Assembly: GCA_000622025.1 (NCBI GenBank)
Contig: JHWU01000007.1
Location: 145,049 to 209,048 of the forward strand
Source: Lachnospiraceae bacterium AD3010
GTDB taxonomy: Bacteria; Bacillota; Clostridia; Lachnospirales; Lachnospiraceae
DNA: 64,000 nucleotides
Direction: 5' to 3'
The position numbers and the translations under genes are program-made. A model generated the notes under the pieces. That model worked only from the letters and a program-made list of their open reading frames with translations. It was not told the DNA's origin and did not search any database. Of the stretch, positions 43,867 to 52,640 are shown piece after piece; the stretch's first letter is position 1; each line of letters begins with the position of its first letter.

Positions 43867-44726
43867 TATTTAACGATAAAAGAACCGACGATCGCCACTA
43901 CACCGGCTATAAAGCAATACACTGAAAAGAAAATATAGCGCTTATTCCTGACCACATTCAGCATGATCTTTATGGCTGCATAGCCGACCACGGCAGCGAC
44001 TGCCATACCAATTATATATGAAGGCTCGAATTTAGCACCCTCTTCGACAACATCCTTTGCCTCCAAAACCGCAGCGCCAAGGACTGCAGGTATTGACATA
44101 ATGAATGAGTATTTGACCGCGAAGCGTTTTTCAAATCCGCAGAGCAGAGCCATTGTGATGGTGGTTCCTGACCTTGAAATACCGGGCAGAGTGGCGATAC
44201 CCTGGGATGCTCCGATTATCAGCGCATCCCTGTAGAGCGCATCCTTCGGAGTCTTGCTCCCTTCCCCTGCCCTGTCTGCGATAAAGAGGATGCAGGCAGT
44301 GATTATAAGGAAGATCCCCGGCATAATAAGGGTCTTGGAGCATTCCTCAACCAGATCCTTAAGCAGCACTCCGATGATACCTGTCGGAATGGTTGATACG
44401 ATAACAAGCATCACAAACTTCCTGTAGCCTGTGCGGATGACTCTACGCCATTTTCTGCCCCTCAGAAGTCCGAAAAGACTCTTAAAGAAATCAATGATTA
44501 TCCCGAAGCCCTCTTTTATCAGCTTGAAAATGTCTTTATAGAATACGACGAATATGGCGATCAGTGTTCCCAGGTGAAGAAGTATGTCAAAAAGAAAGAG
44601 GTCTTCGACCCCGCTGCCTATATGAAAAAGATTCTGAAATATAGCAAGATGACCTGATGAAGACACCGGCAGAAACTCGGTCAGCCCCTGCAGTATGCCC
44701 ATCAGTACCGCTCCTAAGATACTCAA
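43866..44726 (-). CDS. uppP: Undecaprenyl-diphosphatase
   Basis: A 286-residue membrane enzyme of the BacA/UppP family that dephosphorylates undecaprenyl pyrophosphate for peptidoglycan carrier recycling and confers bacitracin resistance. Family motifs are [14 protein letters not shown] near the N-terminus and GISRSGTTI (residues about 180-188). Several hydrophobic helices fill the rest. I start at TTG 44726: it has GGGAGG 7 nt upstream and gives the usual start ([14 protein letters not shown]); the frame is open upstream to 44786. Its stop overlaps the ftsK start. Confidence 0.94.
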   Translation of the reverse strand: MSILGAVLMGILQGLTEFLPVSSSGHLAIFQNLFHIGSGVEDLFLFDILLHLGTLIAIFVVFYKDIFKLIKEGFGIIIDFFKSLFGLLRGRKWRRVIRTGYRKFVMLVIVSTIPTGIIGVLLKDLVEECSKTLIMPGIFLIITACILFIADRAGEGSKTPKDALYRDALIIGASQGIATLPGISRSGTTITMALLCGFEKRFAVKYSFIMSIPAVLGAAVLEAKDVVEEGAKFEPSYIIGMAVAAVVGYAAIKIMLNVVRNKRYIFFSVYCFIAGVVAIVGSFIVK

Positions 44727-44784
44727 ATTATAATCCTCCCGAATACTAAGTATGAAGTCCCGAAGACAGTGATTTTTCCCTGTC

Positions 44785-44827
44785 AATCAAAAAGACCATA
44801 CACGATATTCTACCACATATGGTCTTT
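44785..44827 (-). terminator. Terminator after the diguanylate cyclase gene
   Basis: 10-bp stem AAAGACCATA/TATGGTCTTT with a 17-nt loop; on the minus strand followed by TTTTTGATTG. Confidence 0.85.
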
Positions 44828-44848
44828 AATTACAAAATATTGTGTTCT

Positions 44849-46471
44849 CTAACGCCCGACCTTACGCTCCCGCTTGTTCTCGTACATGATCCTGTCAGCA
44901 CGCCGCACCACATCATTTGCCTTTATATCCGTATTCGGGTCGTAATCGGCTATCCCGTATGCAAGGTGAACCTGCTCCCATTGATTCAGGGTCGTCGCAT
45001 TTATCCTTATCATAACATCCTCAAGCTGTGCGATAAGCTTTTCCCTGTCCTTATAGTCCTCATCCTTAAGGATCACGGCAAATTCATCCCCTCCTATTCT
45101 GAATACGGGACTCCGCTTGAAAACACTTCCAATCATACGGCTTGCGGTCTTAAGGTACACATCTCCCCTGTCATGGCCGTAATGGTCATTCACAAGCTTA
45201 AGCTCGTCACAGTCAAACATACCTATGGCAAAGAACAGATTTCCCTGATCCTCCTTCATCTGGCTCTGCAGTGCTTCAAGAGCCTTCGTAAAGGCTCCCT
45301 TATTTTTCATCCGGGTCATGGAATCGATGAATACCTGTTCGTTCAGATTGCTTATATGATCCTGTACATGGCCTGTCAGCTGCTTAAAGGTTCTGGTAAG
45401 TCTCCCAACCTCATCATCCCTGTCATAGTCAAGCTCATAGTCATAATCTCCGTGGTCCACCTTTTTTGCAGCCTCGGTAAGCTGCTCCAAAGGTCTGGTG
45501 ATTCGTCTCGTGTAAAGCATTGAAAAGAGGCTCGTAACCAGGAGCACTATCGCAGCGGCAATAAGGATATTAAAGACCAGCACCTTCCAGTCTCCCTCGG
45601 TCTCGGTAACCGGAACCGTGACCACAAGCCTCATACCGTTACTTAACGGAAGCCAGGCCGCCTCCTTTTCCACCCCCTCAAAGGTATAGTGGAGAAAGGT
45701 GCTGTCAGCCACCGCCCCCTCCGGAACCGGAGGTGTTGTTTCCGGCGTATACCGGGTGATGTCTATCCTCGGGTGATAAAAGAGATTCCCCTCGGAGTCA
45801 CTGAGAAACGCATATCCGTTATGGTAGAGCCTGATACTGTCAACCTGCTCTGCCATTGTGGAATAGTCTATCTCTATTCCGACGACTCCGATAAACCTGC
45901 CTTCAAAGTAGATCGGAACATCATAGGAGATCACCCTTTTATCCAGATTTTCCGTGATATAGGGAGGAAGCCATATTGCCTCACCCTTATACTTCGGAAC
46001 GGTGAACCATACAAGCTTTGAAGTATCATCAATGTCATAAAGTGATATATCGGTCACCTCATGTTCCACAAAGCCTGTACCGTTCAGATCTGTATACCAG
46101 AAGCCCTTAACCTTTGAAGATACATCAGGATCTATCCTGTAGTAATAGGTAAGTACTCCGTTTGTCTTTGACGCCATTTCATCAAAGTACTCTCTGACTC
46201 TTTCGATATGAGCCTCCAACTCATCATCCTCAAGTGACTTTATATCCGCCTCCGCAAAATCAGCAACCTTTCCCACCGACTTCTGCACGCTGTTAAAATA
46301 ATAGTCAAGATTACGCTCTCCTGTTTCACATAGAAGGAGAAGGAGCTGGTCTGACTTGTAGCTCTCGGTCTTCCTGATAAAGACAATGGAAAGCAGGGTG
46401 ACTATGGTAAGAGCCACCAGCAGCACAAAAAGCATTGTAATTGTAATTCTGGTACGAAGTGAATGCATCAT
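44849..46471 (-). CDS. Membrane-anchored sensor diguanylate cyclase
   Basis: A 540-residue protein. An N-terminal membrane helix (about 5-30) is followed by an extracellular dCache-like sensor (30-280, e.g. DVSSKVKGFWYTDLNGTG, VVGIEIDYSTMAEQVDSIRL), a second helix near 285-305 (LIAAAIVLLVTSLFSML), a HAMP-type linker, and a GGDEF domain with the intact RIGGDEFAV at about residue 462. It therefore should make c-di-GMP in response to an external ligand. The ATG at 46471 is one of two adjacent choices. It lies 67 bp downstream of an EAL phosphodiesterase with periplasmic-binding modules. Confidence 0.9.
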   Translation of the reverse strand: MMHSLRTRITITMLFVLLVALTIVTLLSIVFIRKTESYKSDQLLLLLCETGERNLDYYFNSVQKSVGKVADFAEADIKSLEDDELEAHIERVREYFDEMASKTNGVLTYYYRIDPDVSSKVKGFWYTDLNGTGFVEHEVTDISLYDIDDTSKLVWFTVPKYKGEAIWLPPYITENLDKRVISYDVPIYFEGRFIGVVGIEIDYSTMAEQVDSIRLYHNGYAFLSDSEGNLFYHPRIDITRYTPETTPPVPEGAVADSTFLHYTFEGVEKEAAWLPLSNGMRLVVTVPVTETEGDWKVLVFNILIAAAIVLLVTSLFSMLYTRRITRPLEQLTEAAKKVDHGDYDYELDYDRDDEVGRLTRTFKQLTGHVQDHISNLNEQVFIDSMTRMKNKGAFTKALEALQSQMKEDQGNLFFAIGMFDCDELKLVNDHYGHDRGDVYLKTASRMIGSVFKRSPVFRIGGDEFAVILKDEDYKDREKLIAQLEDVMIRINATTLNQWEQVHLAYGIADYDPNTDIKANDVVRRADRIMYENKRERKVGR

Positions 46472-46538
46472 TATTATTCCATACCATCCTTTCAAGTATC
46501 TGTTAAATCCCCCCGGATCCTGAAAAGTTACCGTCCGG

Positions 46539-49472
46539 TCAGTAATCCGGAAGCTTTATTCCGGACATTATCTGAGATTCAAAATCCTTCGGATGGAGAG
46601 GGCGTGAAAAATAATATCCCTGGACCAGCTCACATCCCAGATCTTTAAGGAGAAGCAGCTGCTCCTCTGTCTCCACTCCCTCTGCGACAACCGTGATATT
46701 CAGCCTGGAAGCGATCTTAATGATCAGATCTACCAGCTGAACATCCTTTTCGCTATTCTCAACATTCCGGATAAAATGCCTGTCCATCTTCAATACATCA
46801 ACAGGCATTGACGACAGCATATTAAGGGAAGAATAACCTGTGCCGAAGTCATCCATCTCAACCATGAACCCTTTACTGCGCAGATTTTCAACTACCCTGA
46901 TTATCTGATCCGCATTTTCGGTATATGCGCTTTCCGTAACCTCCAGCATAAGTGCCCTGTGATCAAGTCCGTTCTCTGAAAGAATGGTATCAAGGGTTTC
47001 CCCAAGCTTTGGATCAAAAACATCAACTCTTGACAGATTTACGGAAATTGGTAGAGTAATCCCGAACTGTGCCTTCCAGTGAGCTATCTGTGCGGCAGCC
47101 TGACTCCAGACGAACCTGTCCACATCTCCTATCTTTCCGTTTCGTTCAAAGACCGGGATAAACTGATCCGGAGCTATCATTCCGTATTCCGGATGCCGCC
47201 AGCGTATCAGGGCTTCCGCGCTCCTTAAAACCGGCTCATCGCACTGTATGCCGTATTTAGGCTGATAATAGACCTCAAATTCAAAATCGTCCAGAGCACG
47301 GCGCATGTCACTCTGAAGCTGTTCATCATAGAGCTCCTTTTCCCGCACCTTATCATCAAATACTATGAGATGCTCCTTGAAGTGTCCCCTTGCCATGCTG
47401 CAGGCGGTGCGTGCCATATCAAACTGCTGCACCGGTTCAAGCCCCTGCTCCCAGGGCATCACACCCATTCTCAGGCGGATACTGGTATATGGGGAAAGAG
47501 CGGTAAGCTTCTTCTGCAGGCGTTCAAAGAGCTCAGTATGATCATCCCTGTGGGGACAGAAAATATCGAAGTGATCCGCCTCCAGGTGTCCGGCGATACC
47601 GCCGTTTTCTTCCGTATAAGCTGCTATTTCCTTTCCGAGGGTTCTTAAAACACGGTCGCCGAAGCTTCTCCCGTTCAGGGCATTGATGGAATGGAACTTT
47701 TCGATATTCATTACTATGGCATCTCTTGCCGTATCCCGGCCTTCCCTGTACATACGTTCAGCATACTGAAAAAAGTAATTCCGGTTATAAATACCCGTCA
47801 GCTCATCCTTTTCCGTGGCCTCTATAAGCATCCTCGCCTTTCTTTCGGATCTGATGCTCCGGATCATAAGTATCAATATCAAAAGAAGCACTATGGCTGT
47901 AACAGCCACTACCGCTGCCAGATTGTCAACAATAAAATCATAGAGAGTCGGTCTGGCATCCTCGGTTATATAATGGGAAAGGGAGGCATTGACTGTGGAA
48001 TACGGAATGAGCCCCGTTACCTTTGCAAGGATTGAATAGAGATCTGTCTCTCCTCCTCTCACAGCAAAACAATAGTCAAGCTCCTTACCTGTGGAAAATG
48101 CCGTAAGCTTATATCTTTCGCAGAGCCTCAAAATATTATAGTACCTGAAGCTGCTGATAAGGACACAGTCAGCCAGGCCCTTCGACACGGCCTTAAGGCA
48201 CTCCGATGTGTCAGGAAAATACACTATCCTCCAGTCAGGATAGTTGTCCTTTAAGAAGACCTCATAATTCGGGTTGCCTTCGTTTACGGCAACTATCACA
48301 TGCTCCTTCCCGGAAAAGAATTCCCGGTTATCCTGACGCACCATGGCATAAACATCCGTCCGCATAAGCGCCGGAGTCATGACAAGCTCTAAGGACTCCC
48401 CGTCATAACTGCTTATGTTTGCGGGAAACACACAGTCAACCTCTCCCTTTTCCAGTGCGTCAAGGGCCGCGGCCGCAGTGTTGAAGGGCTGTGTCTTAAA
48501 ATCAAGCTTTGTATCCGTTATACAGACAGAGGCAGCCTCAAGATAATCCTTCAGAGCACCGGTCAGCTCTCCGGTCGAAGGATCGGAAGCACAGAAGGCA
48601 AGATAATCATCCTGATAACCTACACGTATGGCGTCATGCGAAGAAAGCCAGTCGGCTTCCGAATCCGTGAGAAATGCATTGGATCCGAACCTCCGGATAT
48701 ACTTTTCAAACATCCTCTCATTGTAATAGGGATTTTCGTCCTGTATCCTGTTCAGGGCATTATTAAGTTCATCAAGGAGATCCTTTCGGTCTTTGTTTAC
48801 AGCAAAGAAAAAGTCGGAGGAACCGATCTTGCATACGGGAACAAGCTTCTTCGGATCTCCGTACGCATTTATCGTTACAAAGGCGTCCAGCTTCCCGGAA
48901 TCCAGCATATCCTGGGACTCCAGCTCATTTCCCGTAAGCTCGATAAGCTTTGGCCTTACATTGTTCTTTTCAGCCCATTTCAGGAAAAGACCCTCCTGTA
49001 TGCTTCCCTTATTTATCCCTATACGCTTGCCGTTTAATGTGGAATAATCCTCGGATGTGATCTCTTTATTAAGAGGTGTGATAAAAATGATATATTCCTC
49101 TGTTCCCATCGGAAGCTCGGAAAACAGCATATCCCGGGTACGTTCCTCTGTATATGAAACGTCGCTTAAGATATCTATCCTTCCGTCCTTAAGCATTTCG
49201 AGAAGCTCGGTCCAGCTCCCGTTCACGTACTCATATTCCCAGCCGGAATAAGCCGCCACCTTCATCTGGTATTCGTAAGCATAACCGGAACGGCGTCCGA
49301 AGCTGTCAAGGGTATTGAAGGGTGACTCATACCAGCCGATACGCACGGTTTTACCCCTGTTTCCGGCAAACACAGCACCCGGACACAGTATAAGCACTGC
49401 CGCAAAACAGAATATCAGAAAAAAGGCAGCTCTCTTAAATGTAAAAAATACTGACCTGCAGATTCTCTCCAT
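46539..49472 (-). CDS. Sensor phosphodiesterase: two SBP3 domains, degenerate GGDEF, EAL
   Basis: A 977-residue multidomain protein. A signal peptide is followed by two solute-binding protein family 3 modules (about 45-285 with NGSWTELLEMLKDGRIDILS, and 290-505 with KGLADCVLISSFRYYN). A membrane helix lies near 515-537. The GGDEF-like domain (about 560-690) has LEADHF instead of GGDEF and is probably inactive or regulatory. The EAL domain has EALIRW, DDFGTGYSS, AEGVET and QGYYFSRP, all intact, so it should hydrolyse c-di-GMP. It presumably senses amino acids or similar ligands, and is encoded just upstream of a synthase. Confidence 0.93.
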   Translation of the reverse strand: MERICRSVFFTFKRAAFFLIFCFAAVLILCPGAVFAGNRGKTVRIGWYESPFNTLDSFGRRSGYAYEYQMKVAAYSGWEYEYVNGSWTELLEMLKDGRIDILSDVSYTEERTRDMLFSELPMGTEEYIIFITPLNKEITSEDYSTLNGKRIGINKGSIQEGLFLKWAEKNNVRPKLIELTGNELESQDMLDSGKLDAFVTINAYGDPKKLVPVCKIGSSDFFFAVNKDRKDLLDELNNALNRIQDENPYYNERMFEKYIRRFGSNAFLTDSEADWLSSHDAIRVGYQDDYLAFCASDPSTGELTGALKDYLEAASVCITDTKLDFKTQPFNTAAAALDALEKGEVDCVFPANISSYDGESLELVMTPALMRTDVYAMVRQDNREFFSGKEHVIVAVNEGNPNYEVFLKDNYPDWRIVYFPDTSECLKAVSKGLADCVLISSFRYYNILRLCERYKLTAFSTGKELDYCFAVRGGETDLYSILAKVTGLIPYSTVNASLSHYITEDARPTLYDFIVDNLAAVVAVTAIVLLLILILMIRSIRSERKARMLIEATEKDELTGIYNRNYFFQYAERMYREGRDTARDAIVMNIEKFHSINALNGRSFGDRVLRTLGKEIAAYTEENGGIAGHLEADHFDIFCPHRDDHTELFERLQKKLTALSPYTSIRLRMGVMPWEQGLEPVQQFDMARTACSMARGHFKEHLIVFDDKVREKELYDEQLQSDMRRALDDFEFEVYYQPKYGIQCDEPVLRSAEALIRWRHPEYGMIAPDQFIPVFERNGKIGDVDRFVWSQAAAQIAHWKAQFGITLPISVNLSRVDVFDPKLGETLDTILSENGLDHRALMLEVTESAYTENADQIIRVVENLRSKGFMVEMDDFGTGYSSLNMLSSMPVDVLKMDRHFIRNVENSEKDVQLVDLIIKIASRLNITVVAEGVETEEQLLLLKDLGCELVQGYYFSRPLHPKDFESQIMSGIKLPDY

Positions 49473-49509
49473 AGCTTATAATTATAAGTAATAATGCAGA
49501 TTTCTTCAA

Positions 49510-49540
49510 GGAGTCAACGGGGACGGTTCTCATTGACTCC
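49510..49540. repeat. 31-nt REP-like palindrome (second copy)
   Basis: GGAGTCAACGGGGACGGTTC plus TCATTGACTCC, almost the inverse of 12791-12821. A truncated third copy GGAGTCAACGGGGAC occurs at 49580-49594. The 353-bp gap (49473-49825) otherwise holds AT-rich sequence in which I see no gene. Confidence 0.85.
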
Positions 49541-49825
49541 TTTTGCCTGATTTATGATAGAATGATTAAAACGCCAAATGGAGTCAACGGGGACATTAGA
49601 GTAAAGAAATTGTCAGTTGAATAAAAAGAATAATTAGTGTCTGCTCAATAAGCCGTCGCCATGCACGGCCCATCATTACTTCCTTGAATTGTCTCCGGTA
49701 ACGCCGTTCTTATTAGACCATATATCTTAGCCAAAAATATAACCATCTACTTTGTTATAAATTACCTAAAAATCTTATACAAAGCATCGTAATATCATCG
49801 TTTAGTTATATCCTGTCAAAACAGT

Positions 49826-50071
49826 TTATACTTCATCCTTTATAAGTAGCGGATCGACTTTCTTCTTTCGCAACAGGAACAATCCAACAGCAGCATAGAT
49901 CACTGTCTGCCCGATAAGCATCGGCGTACTGTTGCCCTGACTCGCCTGGGATATGATGGCGGATGAATCCGAGCCGCTCAGCGCACCCTGGACCAGGAAA
50001 ACCGCTGCATCGTGGAGTCCGTGGATTAAAACGTTATCTGTATACGATCCTTTCAAGTGATCCGTCTGCAA
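49826..50071 (-). pseudogene. C-terminal remnant, probably of a CPBP-type membrane protease
   Basis: About 70 codons remain in frame (residues from SYTDNVLIHGLHDAAVFLVQ onward), followed by a hydrophobic helix GQTVIYAAVGLFLLRKK. HGLHD-type sequence near a helix resembles the last motif of CPBP/CAAX proteases, but the call is uncertain. The upstream part is absent: the TNT-like gene ends only 5 bp before this segment, in another frame. It therefore looks like a truncated gene fused by deletion or insertion to its neighbour. The frame has no convincing start. Confidence 0.45.
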
Positions 50072-50879
50072 GAAGATCCTTTACCGGTGACGGAAGGACA
50101 ATCTGTGTGGCCTTTCCGGGTTCATCAAACCATGGATATACCGATCCCGCTCTTCCCTTTATGGGCTTTCTGACAACGAATACGCTGTAGTTCTTATACT
50201 TTGAACCGGGTGCAAGTGAATAATCCTGATATGGATGTCCCACAAGAGCCACAAAAGTTCCGTAATCACTTCCATAGCGGTCGATCTGAGTATAGGGCTG
50301 CAGCGTATAGTCAAAGGATTCCCCGTAAAAACCGTCGTTTTCAGGCCAGTTTACATCTCCGTCAGTACTGTCATAGTATTGGGGATTTCTGTAAACATCC
50401 TCGTATTCGGCCCATAACTGATCTGAAGGCTTGTTTTCTCCCCATCCAGACACAAATGCCTCATCTTCGGGGGAATATGCCTCTGCCAGTCCCAGTGTCA
50501 CATATGCCGTGAAATAATAGTCGTATAATCCAAGGCAGGCATCCAGAGCCTGGTCAATATCTGCGCTTCCAGCCTTATATGCAGCCATTCTTTCTCTTTT
50601 TTCATTATTTACAAATACTCCGTCAGACCAGTCTTTTGCAGCAAGAATACCAATCCGTTTTGATGCGGGATTCGGTGAAAATCCGTACACGGCAGCCGGG
50701 TTCACAATAATATCACCGGAAATCTTTTTATTCTCCATAGGGGAATGCTCGTAGGAAAATCCCGTCTCCCCTGCGCTTAAGTATTCCTCCGGGATCACAG
50801 GGCTGGCCGCAAATGCCGGAACCGATATACCCATTGTAAAAACAAAAGCAATAACAAGTGACAACAGTTTCTTTTTCAT
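50034..50879 (-). CDS. Secreted protein with a TNT-toxin-like C-terminal domain
   Basis: A 281-residue exported protein. The signal peptide MKKKLLSLVIAFVFTMGISV ends near AFA. A middle part (25-190) is rich in D, Y and E. The last 85 residues (about 196-278) match the pattern of TNT-type NAD glycohydrolases: IDRYGSDYGTFVAL, GHPYQDYSLAP, NYSVFVVRKP, YPWFDEPGKATQI, then LLADGSLERI. The conserved Q after the G-x-x-T turn is present. The arginine usually found near the R-x-L-P motif is not evident. It has a good ribosome site AAGGAGG. A TIR element lies upstream, so expression may be altered. Function as an NADase toxin is inference. Confidence 0.72.
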   Translation of the reverse strand: MKKKLLSLVIAFVFTMGISVPAFAASPVIPEEYLSAGETGFSYEHSPMENKKISGDIIVNPAAVYGFSPNPASKRIGILAAKDWSDGVFVNNEKRERMAAYKAGSADIDQALDACLGLYDYYFTAYVTLGLAEAYSPEDEAFVSGWGENKPSDQLWAEYEDVYRNPQYYDSTDGDVNWPENDGFYGESFDYTLQPYTQIDRYGSDYGTFVALVGHPYQDYSLAPGSKYKNYSVFVVRKPIKGRAGSVYPWFDEPGKATQIVLPSPVKDLLADGSLERIVYR

Positions 50880-50906
50880 AATGATTCCTCCTTAAAATGA
50901 TATTAA

Positions 50907-51183
50907 GATTCGGACGCCAAAAGTACTGAATCACTGTTTTGATACAACGAATTGCTCCGTTGCTTTCAGCAACTCTCGCAATTCTACAACACTCGCAATC
51001 CGCTAATTTATACTCAGTAACGTAAATAACTGCCAGTATCAAAACGGTATAACGAGCAAACGCAGTTAATTGCGTTTGCGAGTATACTACGTAAATTGCT
51101 ACTTGCTCGTGTTGTTTGACGCCCAAAGTCAAATGGCTTTTTGAACAAGTTCAAACGCCATTTGGGCTTTTGGCGTTTGTATC
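50907..51183. mobile_element. MITE-like TIR element, copy B (empty of nested insertions)
   Basis: 277 bp, nearly the same as copy A without its two insertions. The right terminus GGCGTTTGTATC is intact; the left one GATTCGGACGCCAAAAGT has diverged. Flanking ATATTAA direct repeats (50900-50906 and 51184-51190) look like a 7-bp target duplication. It sits between anti-sigma remnants and the TNT-like gene. No coding potential. Confidence 0.85.
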
Positions 51184-51186
51184 ATA

Positions 51187-51309
51187 TTAATGTTCTGTAC
51201 TAAAAGTTTTCTTGATCGTGAGAATATTCTTCCCATCCTTATATTCATAATCCACGGCATCCATACTCTTCTTGACGATCAGAATACCCATGCCTCCGAT
51301 CTCGCGATC
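51187..51309 (-). pseudogene. Anti-sigma factor (HATPase, RsbW-like) C-terminal remnant
   Basis: Frame reads IEDREIGGMGILIVKKSMDA, then VDYEYKDGKNILTIKKTFST, the G2-box-like and C-terminal strand of RsbW/SpoIIAB-type serine kinase ATPases. The N-terminal half is missing, and the sequence is joined directly to a sigma-factor fragment. The stop codon lies within the TSD of the TIR element. Clear as a family remnant. Confidence 0.75.
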
Positions 51310-51418
51310 CTCGATCATCTACATCCTCCGGATTACCTACCCGGCTTCTTATGTAGGAGCGAACCTTAAATTCATATTCCCTGTAAACTGCCTCCCAATC
51401 TATTCCAGTCTGCGTCAT
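51245..51418 (-). pseudogene. Sigma-70 family factor N-terminal remnant, joined out of frame to anti-sigma sequence
   Basis: 57 codons beginning MTQTGIDWEAVYREYEFKVR, then SYIRSRVGNPEDVDD, which matches region 2 of ECF-type sigma factors. From RGSRD onward it reads the anti-sigma sequence in a different frame and stops. The ATG overlaps the upstream gene stop by ATGA. About 80% of the sigma gene and half of the anti-sigma gene are missing, consistent with one internal deletion. Confidence 0.7.
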
Positions 51419-51615
51419 ATACGCTTCCCCGTTTCTGTTTTAGGATCGTTTACCAACGAACCGGCAGCGTTTAACAGATCGACATCATCATCTGACAACT
51501 CTCCCTCTTCGGAAAAATCATATCTGCCAAGCGCATCCGACAGCATGTCAGATAGACGGTTATTCTTTTCAAAGCGCTGATAATCAAATAAAGTTCGTAA
51601 TCTTTGCTCCGTCAT
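51415..51615 (-). CDS. Small acidic protein next to sigma remnant
   Basis: A 66-residue protein, MTEQRLRTLFDYQRFEKNNR..., then LSDDDVDLLNAAG near residue 45-53. The pattern L-x-x-L-F-D-Y-Q-x-F-x-x-N and D-D-x-x-L-x-x-A-x-G is familiar to me from small genes beside sigma and anti-sigma genes in Lachnospiraceae, but I cannot name a family. AGGAGATATAG precedes the ATG. The stop overlaps the sigma remnant start by ATGA, so it was coupled to it. It may be a sigma-anti-sigma regulator that survived the deletion. Confidence 0.6.
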   Translation of the reverse strand: MTEQRLRTLFDYQRFEKNNRLSDMLSDALGRYDFSEEGELSDDDVDLLNAAGSLVNDPKTETGKRI

Positions 51616-51698
51616 AATCTATATCTCCTATTTCTCCGCTGCCGCGACACCATCCCCGTTTTAAGCTCCTCGACTAAAACCACACACCCCACCCGCTT

Positions 51699-51950
51699 TT
51701 ATACAGGCATTTTTACAATAGGTTGCAGTAAAGATTGATGGTATCCTCCGGCTATCGCCTTTACATCATCATCCTCTATTTCGCCCTCTTCCTGTGATTT
51801 GGCATATTCTGTGAAATTCTTTACGCTTGCGTCACAGTCATGCTTTTTAAGGAAATCAGCTAAAGCTTCTTTGTCCCTGATCTCCGATACAGCCTTCTTA
51901 AGCTCAAGAGATGCGTTGATCTCATTGTACAGTTCCTCGATTGTCTTCAT
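51699..51950 (-). CDS. Nif11-like double-glycine leader peptide precursor
   Basis: An 83-residue precursor. The leader MKTIEELYNEINASLELKKA, then EIRDKEALADFLKKHDCDAS and KNFTEYAKSQEEGEIEDDDV, ends in KAIAGG; this is the Nif11-like leader pattern. The core is 14 residues, YHQSLLQPIVKMPV, short, hydrophobic, without cysteine or serine-rich cluster. The ATG at 51950 has AAGGAAAGG 6 nt upstream; the frame is open further to 52097 without a ribosome site. It stands in a cluster of sigma/anti-sigma remnants and near a LytTR regulator, but no modifying enzyme or exporter is present nearby. Confidence 0.85.
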   Translation of the reverse strand: MKTIEELYNEINASLELKKAVSEIRDKEALADFLKKHDCDASVKNFTEYAKSQEEGEIEDDDVKAIAGGYHQSLLQPIVKMPV

Positions 51951-52640
51951 AACAGTTACCTTTCCTTTCCGCCCGGAGGCTTTTTGTTTTATATCTGTTA
52001 AGATGCAGTTCCCGGCAAAAAGGATAATATTTTTCATTTTTTTTGTCACGGTCAGCACATTTTTGCCATACCACTCAAGCCTACGTGACACATACATTTA
52101 ACCCGTTCTCTCACAGACAGAGCGGTAAACTCCTCCTGTTCCTCCCCGCTTAAGCCCAGATCATTCATTTTCTACACGCCAGTATTACATCTGTTCGGGA
52201 CACCCCGATTTGAACCCATAAAACAAAAACATGCCCCATCAGACAGTTCATCCGATAGGACATGCTTAATAGACCTCAGTATTCTTTTATAAAAAACGGC
52301 GCAGTCAGCCTGTGCTGTGCTGTGCTGTGATGTGCTGTTAAAAAGTGTCGCCTCTATAAACATAGCTGCCAAGCCCTTTCTGATTTTTTTATTATTCTGT
52401 CAAAGCATGATGATCATCCCCTTCATGTAGCCCGAAATCTCCGGTATTTACGACTCCTGAACACAGCGCAAGCCGTATAAGTCCATATAGAGAGTACTAT
52501 GCCACAAGCAAAACGCTACGTCAATACTGTTACCGCGTATAACCTTATATTTACTTTCTATGACTTGTTATTTTATTTTTATATGATATACTCATCAAAA
52601 AAAGACTTATTTGAAGTGAATCCGATAGGTGGGATGGTAC
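51951..52640. other. Non-coding stretch between precursor gene and LytTR regulator
   Basis: 690 bp between divergent genes. A minus-strand terminator-like hairpin at 52230-52264 (CATGTCC/GGGCATG) is followed by TTTTTGTTTT (52221-52229). A pentanucleotide run GCTGT occurs about five times at 52313-52340. A 38-codon frame at 52052-52168 lacks a ribosome site. AT-rich sequence with several candidate -10 boxes precedes the plus-strand regulator. I see no other gene. Confidence 0.6.

Noticed and set aside
52052-52168. 38-codon minus frame MNDLGLSGEEQEEF...
   Set aside because: No ribosome site, no recognisable family; overlaps the upstream extension of the peptide gene frame.
52313-52340. GCTGT short tandem repeat
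   Set aside because: A five-unit microsatellite in non-coding DNA; no effect on a gene can be argued.
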